Source: Halomarinibacterium sp041392125 (lineage in GTDB: Bacteria; Bacteroidota; Bacteroidia; Flavobacteriales; Flavobacteriaceae). From it: a stretch of 64,000 nt of DNA. Location: assembly GCA_041392125.1 (NCBI GenBank), contig JAWKMR010000003.1, forward strand, positions 310,001-374,000, given 5' to 3'. Shown piece by piece: positions 7,069 to 16,633 of this stretch. The notes beneath the pieces are model-generated. The model ran no database searches. It saw only the letters and a list, made by a program, of their open reading frames with translations, and had not been told where the DNA came from. Position 1 is the stretch's first letter; each line of letters starts with the position of its first letter. A program made the position numbers and the translations under genes.

Positions 7069-7677
7069 CTATTTATTTGCAGCATATCTTTTTGCAACTT
7101 CATCCCAATTAATGACATTAAAAAAAGCGGTGACATAATCGGGCCTTCTGTTTTGATAATTTAAGTAGTAAGCGTGTTCCCAAACATCAATTCCTAAAAT
7201 TGGGGTTCCGCCGCAACCTACACCAGGCATTAAGGGGTTATCCTGATTTGGAGTACCACAAACATCTAGTTTTCCTCCCTTGTGCACACATAGCCAAGCC
7301 CATCCTGAACCAAATTGAGTTTTGGCAGCGTTGGAGAATTGCTCTTTAAAATTATCAAAACTCCCGAAGGAATCTTTTATGGCGTTTGCTAAATCTCCCG
7401 TCGGAGCTCCTCCTCCATTGGGAGTCATAACTTCCCAAAACAAGGTGTGGTTGTAAAAACCTCCCCCGTTATTTCTAACGGCTTTGTTGTTCATATCCAA
7501 GTTTTCTAAAATCTCTTCAATAGATTTCTCTGCCAATGGTGTTCCCTCGATAGCAGCATTTAAGTTATTGGTATATCCCGCATGGTGTTTCCCATGATGA
7601 ATTTCCATAGTTTTTGCATCTATATTAGGCTCTAAAGCGTTGTGCGCATATTTTAAATCAGGTAGTTTAAATGACAT
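7069..7677 (-). CDS. Superoxide dismutase (Fe/Mn family)
   Basis: Converts superoxide to hydrogen peroxide and oxygen. 202 residues, no signal peptide, so cytoplasmic. Metal ligands are His27 (EIHHGKHH), the His in GFYNHTLFWEVM, and Asp and His in GIDVWEHAYYLNYQNRR. The NNGGGFYNH stretch and the Gln in TPNQDNPL resemble Mn-type or cambialistic enzymes more than strict Fe-type, but metal use cannot be fixed from sequence. It stands alone, with its own promoter and terminator. Confidence 0.95.
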   Translation of the reverse strand: MSFKLPDLKYAHNALEPNIDAKTMEIHHGKHHAGYTNNLNAAIEGTPLAEKSIEEILENLDMNNKAVRNNGGGFYNHTLFWEVMTPNGGGAPTGDLANAIKDSFGSFDNFKEQFSNAAKTQFGSGWAWLCVHKGGKLDVCGTPNQDNPLMPGVGCGGTPILGIDVWEHAYYLNYQNRRPDYVTAFFNVINWDEVAKRYAANK

Positions 7678-7708
7678 GATTATTTATTTTTAAGGTTATT
7701 AATTTCTT

Positions 7709-7716
7709 CAAATTTA
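7709..7716 (-). promoter_or_regulatory. -7 promoter box of the superoxide dismutase gene
   Basis: On the minus strand TAAATTTG matches TAnnTTTG. A TTG about 18 bases further upstream fits the -33 element. The leader would be about 27 bases. Confidence 0.55.
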
Positions 7717-7819
7717 ACGAATATCCATGGCAAACAATGTTATAGAAAGTATAAGTTTTTTATGCCATTATAAATAATCTTAATGGTATCTTTAACTTTA
7801 CAAAAAATCATATCCCATT

Positions 7820-10800
7820 TTGAATGCTCAAACGCCATTTCTCGTATACAATGCCTCTGCGGGTAGTGGTAAAACGTTTATTCTAGCAAAGACTTTTTTG
7901 GTAAGAATTCTTTCCGCCGCCCAAAAAGATTATTATAAATACCTTCTCGCCATCACTTTTACCAATAAGGCAGTAGCAGAAATGAAACAAAGGGTTATTA
8001 CCAGCCTCATCCATTTTTCCAAGGAAGAAATCCCTTCAGCCTCCATAAACTTGTTTTCTTTAGTGGAGCATGAAACAGGATTGACTGCTTCGGAAATTAA
8101 AAAAAGGTCGAAACAAGTGTTGCATCATTTGCTGCACAATTATGGGTTGTTTAGTATTGAAACCATCGATCATTTTAATTTACGTTTATTGCGAACCTTT
8201 GCAAAGGACTTAAAACTTCCATCCCATTTTGAGGTAAGCTTGGACACGGACGAATTGCTCTTAAAAGCAATAGATAATGTTTTAGCAAAAGCGGGTGTTG
8301 ATGTAGAAACCACAAATCTTTTGGTCTCTTTTGCCATTCAAAAAACCGAAGAAGATAAATCGTGGGATATTGCCCTAGACCTCTATAAAGCGGCCAAGCT
8401 TCTTACGATTGAAAACGAGCTTCCTTTTCTCGAAAAACTGAAAACAAAATCCCTTGCAGATTTTAAAGAGCTGGAAGCCAGTCTTGTAAAAAAAATTCAA
8501 CAAAAAGAAGAATTCATAAAAAAAGAAGCGCAGGAATTACTGGCCAAATTTTCTCAAGATGGATTAGAAAAAAGTCATTTCTCTGGTGGGCATTCGTATC
8601 AGTTTTTTGTAAAAATTTCTGAAGGAGATTTTCCCACTACTTTTAATTTGGCCTGGCAAGAAAATTTGGGTGTTAAACCCCTTTATAAAAAAGACGAGGA
8701 TTCTTTTATAAAAGAAAAAATGGACGGGCTAACAACCCAAATTATTACCTCTTTTAAAAACATAAAAGAAGGTGTTTTTGAAACTTTGCTGTTCAGAAAT
8801 ATTCTTAAAAACCTCATCCCTCTCGCTACAATTAACCTCATCCATCAAGAGATTCAGCATATAAAAGAGGAAGAAGCCATTTTACCCATTAACGAGTTTA
8901 ACCAAATTATCAGTAAAGAAATAAAAAATGAGCCTACGCCTTATATTTATGAGAGACTGGGGGAACGTTATCGCCATTTTTTTATCGACGAATTTCAAGA
9001 TACTTCTTCCCTACAGTGGCAAAATTTAAAGCCTTTGGCTGAAAATGCCCTGTCTCAACAATATGGTTTTGATACTAACGGAAGTCTATTAATTGTAGGG
9101 GATGCTAAACAATCTATTTATCGATGGAGAGGTGGGCTTCCGGAACAGTTTATTACGCTTTGCCAAGCAGAAAATCCTTTCCCTTCGGTAGCAAAAGAGG
9201 TGATATCGTTGGAATCTAATTACCGAAGCTGTAAAGAGATTATTCATTTTAACAATCGGTTTTTTAGTTTTATAGCATCTTTCTTCGGAAACACTTCTTA
9301 CCAAAAAATATATGAAGAAGGAAACCAACAAAAATATAGGAAGGACTGCGAAGGCTATGTCTCGCTTCAATTTATAGCGCCCGCGCTAAAGGAAGAAGCC
9401 TATGCTCTCTATGTGCAAAAAGTGTTCAATATTATTTCGGAGTTGGAGGAAAGAGGGTGCCAAAAAAAAGATATTTGTATTCTGACCCGAAAAAAGGAAG
9501 AAGGAATTGCTGTTAGTGAATTTCTGGTAGAAAACGATATTTCGGTTATTTCTGAAGAAACACTTTTGTATCAAAATTCTGAAGTAATTCAATGTTTAAT
9601 TTATTTGCTTCAGTTGTCTCTTTTCCCAAAAGAAGATGCCATCAAAATTAAAGTATTAGCGTTTTTATACTCTCATCTTGAAATTACTGAAGAAAAACAT
9701 ACCTTCTTTTCAGAACAAATAGGGGCTCCACTTTCAACATTGGAAAAAAAATTAGCCTCCTTTTCTTTGGAAATAGATTTTGAAGTTTTAAAATCTCTTG
9801 GGCTTTACGAAAGTTTTGAATATAGTATCTATGCCTTGCAACTCTCCTCAAAAGCAGATGCTTTTGTGATATCGTTTATGGATTGGGTTTTTCAATATTC
9901 GCAAAAACCAAATAGTGGAAAACAAGAATTTTTAGCCTATTGGGAAACAAAAAAAGAAAAGCAAAGTCTTACGCTTAATGCTTCGCAAGAAGATGCAATA
10001 ACGGTAATGACAATACATAAATCTAAGGGATTAGAATTTCCAGTGGTAATTTTCCCTTTCGCAGATTTGGATGTCTACTACCAAAAAGATCCTAAGTTTT
10101 GGTATTCTTGGGGGGAAAATGGCTTTGAGGAAGTACTCATTAATTATAGCCTTCAAGTTGAAAATTATGCTCCCAACGGAAAGCAAATGGTTGAAGAAAA
10201 AAGGAACACTTTAGAGCTCGACGCAATTAATTTATTGTATGTAGCTTGTACCAGAGCAGAAAAGGAATTGTATGTAATAGCGAAAAATGAAAATTTTAAA
10301 AGTGAACCTAAACAATACAATCACTTTCTGAAACTTTTCCTTGAAAAGGAAAAGCTTTGGGATGAGGCACAAGATTGCTATGCTTTTGGAACAAAAGCGG
10401 GTTGGAGCATAGAAAAAACGGAAACAGAAAAAAATGCTGTCGCGATTCCTTACCAAGTATCTCTTCCGTTTAAAAATCTATTAAAAATTGCTGCAGGAGA
10501 AACTTCTTTTTTCAATGCTGAAACGCAAAATGCGATTCATTTCGGGAATTTGATTCACGATAGTATGGCTAAAATTTTTACGGCAGGAGATATTGAATGG
10601 GTGCTAAAAGAAATAAAAGAATCCGCTATGGATTCTGCTGAGCTGCAACACATAGAAAACACTCTTAAAAATATCATTACCCATCCAGATTTGAATGCCT
10701 TGTTTTTAAATATAGACACTGTTTTTAATGAAAAAGAAATTATTTCGCCTTCGGGGATCATTCGTCCGGACCGCATCAACATTCATCCGGACAACAGTAT

Positions 10801-10960
10801 TACCTTAGTTGATTACAAAACCGGAAGTGAAAATACAATCCATAATCAGCAAATTAATGGTTACGCCACAGTCCTACAGGAAATGGGTTATACCATTAGA
10901 GAAAAGCTGTTGGTTTATGTCCAAAAAGAAGTAATTTCCATAAATAAAATCTACCTTTGA
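7820..10960 (+). CDS. AddA-like UvrD-family helicase with PD-(D/E)XK nuclease domain
   Basis: Helicase-nuclease subunit expected to process double-strand DNA ends with the AddB-like protein at 13762. 1046 residues. The Walker A motif is NASAGSGKTFILAK at residues 11-24, near the extreme N-terminus, and forces the TTG start at 7820 because there is no usable in-frame ATG. Further helicase motifs are FIDEFQDTS (II), VGDAKQSIYRWRGG (III), VMTIHKSKGLEFPVV (V) and NLLYVACTRAEKELYV (VI). The C-terminus holds the RecB-type nuclease core GIIRPDRI...ITLVDYKTG. At about 1,050 residues it is shorter than Bacillus AddA (about 1,230). Confidence 0.9.
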   Translation: MNAQTPFLVYNASAGSGKTFILAKTFLVRILSAAQKDYYKYLLAITFTNKAVAEMKQRVITSLIHFSKEEIPSASINLFSLVEHETGLTASEIKKRSKQVLHHLLHNYGLFSIETIDHFNLRLLRTFAKDLKLPSHFEVSLDTDELLLKAIDNVLAKAGVDVETTNLLVSFAIQKTEEDKSWDIALDLYKAAKLLTIENELPFLEKLKTKSLADFKELEASLVKKIQQKEEFIKKEAQELLAKFSQDGLEKSHFSGGHSYQFFVKISEGDFPTTFNLAWQENLGVKPLYKKDEDSFIKEKMDGLTTQIITSFKNIKEGVFETLLFRNILKNLIPLATINLIHQEIQHIKEEEAILPINEFNQIISKEIKNEPTPYIYERLGERYRHFFIDEFQDTSSLQWQNLKPLAENALSQQYGFDTNGSLLIVGDAKQSIYRWRGGLPEQFITLCQAENPFPSVAKEVISLESNYRSCKEIIHFNNRFFSFIASFFGNTSYQKIYEEGNQQKYRKDCEGYVSLQFIAPALKEEAYALYVQKVFNIISELEERGCQKKDICILTRKKEEGIAVSEFLVENDISVISEETLLYQNSEVIQCLIYLLQLSLFPKEDAIKIKVLAFLYSHLEITEEKHTFFSEQIGAPLSTLEKKLASFSLEIDFEVLKSLGLYESFEYSIYALQLSSKADAFVISFMDWVFQYSQKPNSGKQEFLAYWETKKEKQSLTLNASQEDAITVMTIHKSKGLEFPVVIFPFADLDVYYQKDPKFWYSWGENGFEEVLINYSLQVENYAPNGKQMVEEKRNTLELDAINLLYVACTRAEKELYVIAKNENFKSEPKQYNHFLKLFLEKEKLWDEAQDCYAFGTKAGWSIEKTETEKNAVAIPYQVSLPFKNLLKIAAGETSFFNAETQNAIHFGNLIHDSMAKIFTAGDIEWVLKEIKESAMDSAELQHIENTLKNIITHPDLNALFLNIDTVFNEKEIISPSGIIRPDRINIHPDNSITLVDYKTGSENTIHNQQINGYATVLQEMGYTIREKLLVYVQKEVISINKIYL
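10952..10959 (+). promoter_or_regulatory. -7 promoter box of kbl inside the end of the addA-like gene
   Basis: TACCTTTG matches TAnnTTTG. It is made from the last codons and the stop of the upstream gene (TAC CTT TGA), 20 bases before the kbl ATG. Confidence 0.4.
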
Positions 10961-10978
10961 ATTCCTAAATATTGATGT

Positions 10979-12169
10979 ATGTACGGAAAAATTAAAGAAC
11001 ATTTACAAAACGAACTGAGCGATATAAAAGAGAACGGGCTTTTTAAGAAAGAACGTATTATTACTTCGGCACAAGGAGCGATAATAAAAATCTCGACCGG
11101 AGAAGAAGTCATCAATTTTTGTGCGAATAACTATCTAGGGCTTTCTTCCCATCCGGAGGTAATTCAAGCAGCTAAAGATGCTATGGACACTCATGGGTTT
11201 GGCATGTCGTCTGTTCGCTTTATCTGTGGAACGCAAGACATTCACAAAGAATTAGAAAAAAAAATAGCCGATTTCTACCAAACGGAAGATACCATATTAT
11301 ACGCTGCAGCTTTTGACGCCAATGGCGGTGTTTTTGAACCTTTATTGGGGGAAGAGGATGCAATCATTTCAGATTCCTTAAATCATGCCTCTATTATTGA
11401 TGGTGTTAGACTTTGCAAAGCAGCAAGGTATCGTTACGAAAACAGTAACATGGAAGATCTTGAAAAACAGCTCATCGCAGCCAATGAAAATGGTGCACGC
11501 TTTAAAATTATTGTAACCGACGGTGTTTTTTCTATGGATGGTCTTTTAGCTCCTTTGGATAAAATTTGTGATTTAGCCGATGCATACGATGCATTAGTCA
11601 TGATAGATGAATGTCATGCCGCTGGATTTATAGGAGATACAGGGCGTGGAACCCTTGAAGAAAAAGGAGTTATGGGCCGTATTGATATTATTACCGGAAC
11701 CTTGGGGAAAGCACTAGGGGGTGCTATGGGAGGGTATACTACCGGGAAAAAAGAGATTATCGAAATGCTTAGACAACGATCCAGACCCTACTTATTCTCA
11801 AATTCGCTGGCACCTGCCATCGTTGGAGCTTCTATCAAAGTTTTTGATATGCTACAAAAAGATACCTCTCTAAGAGACCGTCTTGCTGAAAATGCAGCAT
11901 ATTTTAAAAAAGGGATGAAAGAAGCAGGATTTGATATTATTGAAGGAGATTCAGCAATTGTTCCAGTGATGCTTTATGATGCCAAATTATCACAAACGAT
12001 GGCAAATATGCTTTTGGAAGAAGGAATTTATGTAATTGGCTTCTTTTACCCTGTGGTTCCAAAAGATAAAGCAAGAATTAGAGTTCAGCTATCTGCCGCA
12101 CATACTAAAGAACAGCTCGATAAAGCTATAGATTCATTTAAAAAAGTAAAACAAAAATTAAAAATTTAA
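10979..12169 (+). CDS. kbl: Glycine C-acetyltransferase (2-amino-3-ketobutyrate CoA ligase)
   Basis: PLP enzyme that splits 2-amino-3-oxobutyrate with CoA into glycine and acetyl-CoA, the second step of threonine degradation. 396 residues, standard length. The PLP lysine is Lys244 in GTLGKALGGAMGGY; DECHAAGFIGDTGRG carries the cofactor-contacting Asp and His. No threonine dehydrogenase gene is nearby in this window. It lies 18 bases after the addA-like gene with a possible promoter of its own. The related alpha-oxoamine synthases (KBL, BioF, serine palmitoyltransferase) share the fold; length and motifs favour KBL. Confidence 0.92.
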   Translation: MYGKIKEHLQNELSDIKENGLFKKERIITSAQGAIIKISTGEEVINFCANNYLGLSSHPEVIQAAKDAMDTHGFGMSSVRFICGTQDIHKELEKKIADFYQTEDTILYAAAFDANGGVFEPLLGEEDAIISDSLNHASIIDGVRLCKAARYRYENSNMEDLEKQLIAANENGARFKIIVTDGVFSMDGLLAPLDKICDLADAYDALVMIDECHAAGFIGDTGRGTLEEKGVMGRIDIITGTLGKALGGAMGGYTTGKKEIIEMLRQRSRPYLFSNSLAPAIVGASIKVFDMLQKDTSLRDRLAENAAYFKKGMKEAGFDIIEGDSAIVPVMLYDAKLSQTMANMLLEEGIYVIGFFYPVVPKDKARIRVQLSAAHTKEQLDKAIDSFKKVKQKLKI

Positions 12170-12231
12170 CCACTAAAGTGTTATTTAAGCTATTTGAGTA
12201 CGCTATTTGCAAAATTTTTAATAGATTTGGT

Positions 12232-12262
12232 TTTGTTAATAAAATTTAACAACTTACTTTTG
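12232..12262 (+). promoter_or_regulatory. Promoter of the OmpA-family gene
   Basis: TTTG at 12232-12235, a 19-base spacer, then TACTTTTG at 12255-12262. This is a full match to the Bacteroidota -33/-7 pair. The leader to the ATG at 12297 is about 30 bases, AT-rich and without a Shine-Dalgarno site. Confidence 0.65.
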
Positions 12263-12296
12263 CTCTATAAACACTTAAAAAATTAAACAATCGAAT

Positions 12297-13697
12297 ATGA
12301 AACATCTTAACAGTATTTTAGCTGCTGCCCTTTTTATCTTTACAATAGGAGTAGCAAATGCACAAGACCAAAACAATCCTTGGGCTATTGAAGTGGGTGT
12401 TAACGCCGTTGATTTTTATCCTGTTGGCCCAGCAGCTGATGGTAGAGGTTATCACGGTGTCCCAACAAATGAATTAAGTCAAAGCAATTTGTTTGATGAA
12501 TATTTTAACCAAAATGACCACTGGAACATCTTGGCTTCAGCTTCTAAAGTGTCTGTAGCAAGATATATTGGTGATGGCTTCACCTTTGGTGCTGTAGGAA
12601 CCATTAATAAAATTAAAACATTTGGAGACGTTCCTGTAAATGACTTAATTTATTATGGTGTTGATGGTGAAATTAAATATAGTCTAAGAGACGTTCTTGG
12701 AGGTGGTTGGTTTGACCCTTCTATTGGTATTGGTGGAGGTTATACCTGGATTGATGATATTGGTTTTGGAACTGCTAATGCTCTTGCCAGTGTTCGTTTT
12801 TGGGTTACTGAAAGTTTAGCATTTAACTTCCAAAGCACTTACAAACATGCATTTGAAGATCAATATGGTGTAAAACATTTCCAACATTCAGTGGGTGTTG
12901 CCTTTAAATTTGGCGGAAAAGATACCGACGGTGATGGCATCTATGATAATGAAGATGAGTGTCCAGAAACCCCAGGTTTGCCACAATTCAATGGATGTCC
13001 TGATACAGACGGTGATGGTATTGAAGACAGAAATGATGCTTGTCCAGATGTTGCCGGTCTTCCAGAATTTAATGGATGTCCTGATACAGATGGTGATGGT
13101 ATTGCTGATCCTCAAGATGCATGTCCAACTGTTCCTGGTTTAGCTTCTATGAATGGCTGTCCAGATGCTGACGGCGACGGTATTACTGATGCCGAAGATG
13201 ATTGTCCAAATGAAGCCGGTCCTAAAGCTAACAAAGGATGCCCTTACCAAGATCGTGATGGTGACGGAGTTCTTGACAAAGACGACCAATGTCCAGATGT
13301 TCCTGGTACTGTAGCTAACAAAGGATGTCCTGAAGTAACCATTGAAATTATCAATCAATTAAATGAATACTCTAAGACGATCTTGTTCGATACTGGTAAA
13401 TCTACCATTCGTAAAGAGTCTTACGCAGTATTACAAAGCATTGTTGATATTATGAAAGAATACCCAACGACTTCTTTCGTAATAGAAGGACATACCGACA
13501 GTGTTGGTAGTGATTCTAACAATCAAAAACTATCTGATTCTAGAGCAGCTTCTGTAAAAGATTATCTAACAACTATTGGAATGGATGGCAGTCGTCTTTC
13601 TTCTATAGGATATGGAGAGACTAGACCTATTGCTACTAACAACACAAAAGCCGGAAGACAACAAAACCGTCGTGTTGAGATTTCTTTGAAAAACTAA
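12297..13697 (+). CDS. OmpA-family outer-membrane protein with TSP3 repeats
   Basis: Abundant outer-membrane protein that anchors the membrane to peptidoglycan. 466 residues: an N-terminal signal peptide (cleavage near ANAQDQ), a predicted beta-barrel to about residue 205, then five 27-29-residue thrombospondin type 3 repeats (about 209-345). Each repeat has the calcium loop DxDGDGIxD plus a cysteine pair in ECP...NGCP. The C-terminal OmpA domain includes TSFVIEGHTDSVGSD, the peptidoglycan-binding region with QNRRVEI. A strong promoter and a terminator frame it as a single-gene transcript. Confidence 0.93.
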   Translation: MKHLNSILAAALFIFTIGVANAQDQNNPWAIEVGVNAVDFYPVGPAADGRGYHGVPTNELSQSNLFDEYFNQNDHWNILASASKVSVARYIGDGFTFGAVGTINKIKTFGDVPVNDLIYYGVDGEIKYSLRDVLGGGWFDPSIGIGGGYTWIDDIGFGTANALASVRFWVTESLAFNFQSTYKHAFEDQYGVKHFQHSVGVAFKFGGKDTDGDGIYDNEDECPETPGLPQFNGCPDTDGDGIEDRNDACPDVAGLPEFNGCPDTDGDGIADPQDACPTVPGLASMNGCPDADGDGITDAEDDCPNEAGPKANKGCPYQDRDGDGVLDKDDQCPDVPGTVANKGCPEVTIEIINQLNEYSKTILFDTGKSTIRKESYAVLQSIVDIMKEYPTTSFVIEGHTDSVGSDSNNQKLSDSRAASVKDYLTTIGMDGSRLSSIGYGETRPIATNNTKAGRQQNRRVEISLKN

Positions 13698-13721
13698 TTA
13701 GAATTTAAATAATTCATTTTT

Positions 13722-13750
13722 GAGACGCCTCCTTTTGGGAGGCGTTTCTT
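13722..13750 (+). terminator. Terminator of the OmpA-family gene
   Basis: 8-bp GC-rich stem ACGCCTCC (13725-13732) / GGAGGCGT (13738-13745), loop TTTTG, followed by a T-rich tail. Confidence 0.8.
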
Positions 13751-13757
13751 ATTTTTA
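13750..13757 (+). promoter_or_regulatory. -7-like box four bases before the addB-like start
   Basis: TATTTTTA differs from TAnnTTTG only in the last base. Only GCAA separates it from the ATG at 13762, so a transcript from it would be leaderless. Confidence 0.4.
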
Positions 13758-13761
13758 GCAA

Positions 13762-16482
13762 ATGCAAGCTTTTATAGAAAAGGTACTTTCTGAAATTACG
13801 CAAACAAAACCTATCAATTCTGATACAATATTTATTTTACCTAGTAAAAGAGCTGTTGCTTTTCTAAAAAAAACACTTGTTAAGCAAAGCCATGTATCGT
13901 ATTTTGCTCCAAAAGTAATTAGTATAGAGACCTTTATTGAAGATATTTCAGGCTTAAAAATTAGTGACAATCTTTCCATATTACTTTCAAGTTTTGAAGT
14001 TTATTCAAAAGCAGATGCTTTTATAGAAAAAGATACTTTTCAGGAATTTTCTACTTGGATTCAACCAATCTTAAATGATTTCAATGAAATAGACCGATAT
14101 CTTATCCCTAAAAAGGATTTTTTTAACTACCTGTTAAGTATTCAAACTTTAGAAAAATGGGGAGTTAAAAATGAACAAACCCCTTTTATAAAAAGCTATC
14201 TATTATTTTGGAAAAGCTTAGAGAGCTATTATGATCTTCTAACCGATACATTATCTAAGCAACAAATAGGATATCAGGGAATGGTTTACAGAAAAGCGGC
14301 GGAAGACATTGAACACTATGTCTTAGCTAATGGATATAAACCTCATTATTTTATAGGATTTAATGCTTTAAACAAAGCAGAGCAGACCATTTTTCAAGAA
14401 CTTTTAGAAACAGGAAACACCAGTGTTTTTTGGGACATGGATAGGGAGATACTTGATGATAACGATCATGCTGCCTCTCATTTTTTAAGAAACTATCTCG
14501 AACACTGGAATTACTACAAAAAAAATGAAGTGGCCATCATTAATAGCCCATTGGAGAAAAGAGAAATTACTATTGTTAATGCTCAAAACGATATTGGACA
14601 AGTAAAATATGTAGCCCAATTAATTTCTAACTATTCGCAAGATATCATTGCCAATACAGCTATTGTATTAGCCGATGAAAAACTTCTAATTCCCTTGGTT
14701 TATTCTTTACCGAGCTCTATAAAAGCTGTTAATATTACCATGGGAATCCCATTAAACGATGTTAAAGAAGTTCCGTTATTTCATATTCTTTTTGATTTTT
14801 TCTTAAACCCTTCGCCTTATTACTATAAAAAGGTTGAAGCATTATTCCTCCACCCTTGGACAAAAGTATTGTTTGGAAATCCTGAAACGATTTTAGCTTA
14901 TATAAAAGAGCAAAACATTACCTATATTTCATACAAAGACTTACAACCTATTGTAACGGGAAAAAATGAGAGATTACTTGCACTACTATTTAAGAATCAT
15001 ACAAAAAATGTTAGTGAAATTTTAAATAACTTTCAATTAATAATTCAAAAACTTCAGACATCCAATCAGCTTTCTTTTTTTGAAAATCTTATACTTTCTA
15101 AGTTGAAAGCAATTTTTCTTCGCTTAGAGATACTTTATCAAAAGTATCCTTTTATTGAAGATCCGCTTTCTTTAAAGTCTATTTATGAGCAAATAATAGC
15201 TTCAGAAACATTAGATATTGAAGGTAATCCAGATGAAGGTTTGCAAATTATGGGAATTTTGGAAACGCGTGTGCTCGATTTTGAAAACATAATCCTTCTT
15301 TCAGCAAATGAAGGAACACTTCCCTCCGGAAAAACTCATAGCTCCTTCATTACACACGATTTAAAAATACAATTTGGTCTGCCGCTAACCCCGGAGAAAG
15401 ATGCCGTTTATGCTTATCATTTTTATCATCTGTTATTTAGAGCCAAAAAGGGCACTTTCATTTATAATAGCCATGCTAACGGACTAAATTCCGGAGAAAA
15501 AAGTAGGTTTTTAATGCAATTGGAAATTGAAAAAAGAAAAAAAGACATTTTAATTCAGGAGGTTCAAGTCTCCCATATTGTATCAGAAAGTAAACTTCAA
15601 AAGGAAGTAAAAAAAACCTCTCAGATTCTTGATAAGCTTAAAGATATGGCGAAGCAAGGATTCTCCCCTTCAGCATTGTTGAGCTTTATAAGAAACCCCA
15701 TGGATTTTTATTTTGAGCGAATTTTAGGAATCAATGAGGCTGATACTTTGGAAGAAACGGTTGCCTACAATACCCTTGGAACCATTGTTCACCAAGCGTT
15801 GGAAAATTTATACAAACCTTTTCTAAATTCCGAATTAAGCATTGAAATTCTTCGGGACTGTAAAAAAAGAATCCCTTCAGAAGTTATACAACAATTCAAA
15901 ACTCATTACAAATTAGGTGATTTTTCAAAAGGAAAAAATCTCATCATTTTTGAAGTAGCAAAAAAATATGTAGAAAATTTAATTAATTATGATAGTCATT
16001 GCCTAAAAGAAGGTCATTCCATCAAAATTATTGCTCTTGAAGAAAAATTAAAAACAACAGTAGTATTCCCAGAGATTGAATTTCCTATAACGATAAAGGG
16101 GACCGTAGACCGAGTTGACCTTTTCAATAATCAGCTACGCATTATCGATTATAAAACCGGTAGAGTAGAACAAAAAGAGTTGGATGTTATCGATTGGGAG
16201 CTACTCGGCGAAGACTATAAATTTAGCAAAGCTTTTCAGGTACTTACCTACGCCTATATGTATCACAAAAATACTTCTTTGGAAGGCATTCAGGCTGGAA
16301 TTATTTCTTTTAAAAACCTACAAGCAGGATATATGAGTTTCCGAAAAAAAGAAGCCGCCAGATCTCAAGGAATTTCTATGATAAATTCGGAGGTACTTCT
16401 AAATTTTGAAACGATTCTTAAAAATTTAATTGTCGAGCTCTTAAATCCGGAGGTCCCTTTTACCGAAAAAGAAATTACATAA
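13762..16482 (+). CDS. AddB-like protein with PD-(D/E)XK nuclease domain
   Basis: Probable partner of the AddA-like helicase at 7820 in double-strand-break resection. 906 residues. The N-terminus (FILPSKRAVAFLKKTL) resembles the degenerate AddB helicase half; there is no intact Walker A motif. The C-terminal nuclease core reads TIKGTVDRVDLF...LRIIDYKTGRVEQ, with the Asp and Asp-x-Lys of the RecB nuclease family. The cysteines that hold the Fe-S cluster in Bacillus AddB are not seen: the position usually occupied by CP is NP in SFIRNPMDFYFERIL. It is separated from its partner by kbl and the OmpA gene. Confidence 0.85.
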   Translation: MQAFIEKVLSEITQTKPINSDTIFILPSKRAVAFLKKTLVKQSHVSYFAPKVISIETFIEDISGLKISDNLSILLSSFEVYSKADAFIEKDTFQEFSTWIQPILNDFNEIDRYLIPKKDFFNYLLSIQTLEKWGVKNEQTPFIKSYLLFWKSLESYYDLLTDTLSKQQIGYQGMVYRKAAEDIEHYVLANGYKPHYFIGFNALNKAEQTIFQELLETGNTSVFWDMDREILDDNDHAASHFLRNYLEHWNYYKKNEVAIINSPLEKREITIVNAQNDIGQVKYVAQLISNYSQDIIANTAIVLADEKLLIPLVYSLPSSIKAVNITMGIPLNDVKEVPLFHILFDFFLNPSPYYYKKVEALFLHPWTKVLFGNPETILAYIKEQNITYISYKDLQPIVTGKNERLLALLFKNHTKNVSEILNNFQLIIQKLQTSNQLSFFENLILSKLKAIFLRLEILYQKYPFIEDPLSLKSIYEQIIASETLDIEGNPDEGLQIMGILETRVLDFENIILLSANEGTLPSGKTHSSFITHDLKIQFGLPLTPEKDAVYAYHFYHLLFRAKKGTFIYNSHANGLNSGEKSRFLMQLEIEKRKKDILIQEVQVSHIVSESKLQKEVKKTSQILDKLKDMAKQGFSPSALLSFIRNPMDFYFERILGINEADTLEETVAYNTLGTIVHQALENLYKPFLNSELSIEILRDCKKRIPSEVIQQFKTHYKLGDFSKGKNLIIFEVAKKYVENLINYDSHCLKEGHSIKIIALEEKLKTTVVFPEIEFPITIKGTVDRVDLFNNQLRIIDYKTGRVEQKELDVIDWELLGEDYKFSKAFQVLTYAYMYHKNTSLEGIQAGIISFKNLQAGYMSFRKKEAARSQGISMINSEVLLNFETILKNLIVELLNPEVPFTEKEIT

Positions 16483-16490
16483 TGTAATTT
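16472..16490. repeat. Perfect inverted repeat spanning the addB-like stop codon
   Basis: Two 9-base arms AAATTACAT/ATGTAATTT around one base; the stop codon sits at the centre. A second palindrome, TTACTTT-AGT-AAAGTAA (16498-16514), follows 7 bases later. Neither has a strong T tract, so they are weak terminator candidates at best. Confidence 0.5.
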
Positions 16491-16533
16491 TAAATCGTTA
16501 CTTTAGTAAAGTAATCTAAAAATATAGAATACT

Positions 16534-16617
16534 ATGGGCGTAGGTGCACTTGTAATTTGGAGTTTTTTGGCTTGTCTTGTTATAGGCATAATAGCCATGA
16601 TTTCTGAAAGAGCTTAG
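16534..16617 (+). CDS. 27-residue single-span membrane peptide (predicted)
   Basis: ATG to TAG, 28 codons. The product begins MGVGALVIWSFLACLVIG and ends with a polar ISERA: one hydrophobic helix of about 20 residues with a short charged tail. Two palindromes lie just upstream and a strong terminator (16634-16661) just downstream, so it occupies a unit of its own between the addB-like gene and tRNA-Ala. I do not recognise the family. Chance short frames exist, but the hydrophobic profile and bracketing signals make a real small protein plausible. Confidence 0.4.
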   Translation: MGVGALVIWSFLACLVIGIIAMISERA

Positions 16618-16633
16618 CTATCTTTTATACCAT

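Noticed and set aside
12895..13143. Frame of 82 codons overlapping the TSP3 repeats, plus opposite-strand frames there
   Set aside because: The periodic Asp/Gly-rich coding of the TSP3 repeats creates open shadow frames; no independent signals.
12921..13335. 81-base direct repeats as a mobile or satellite element
   Set aside because: Fully explained by the five TSP3 coding repeats of the OmpA protein.
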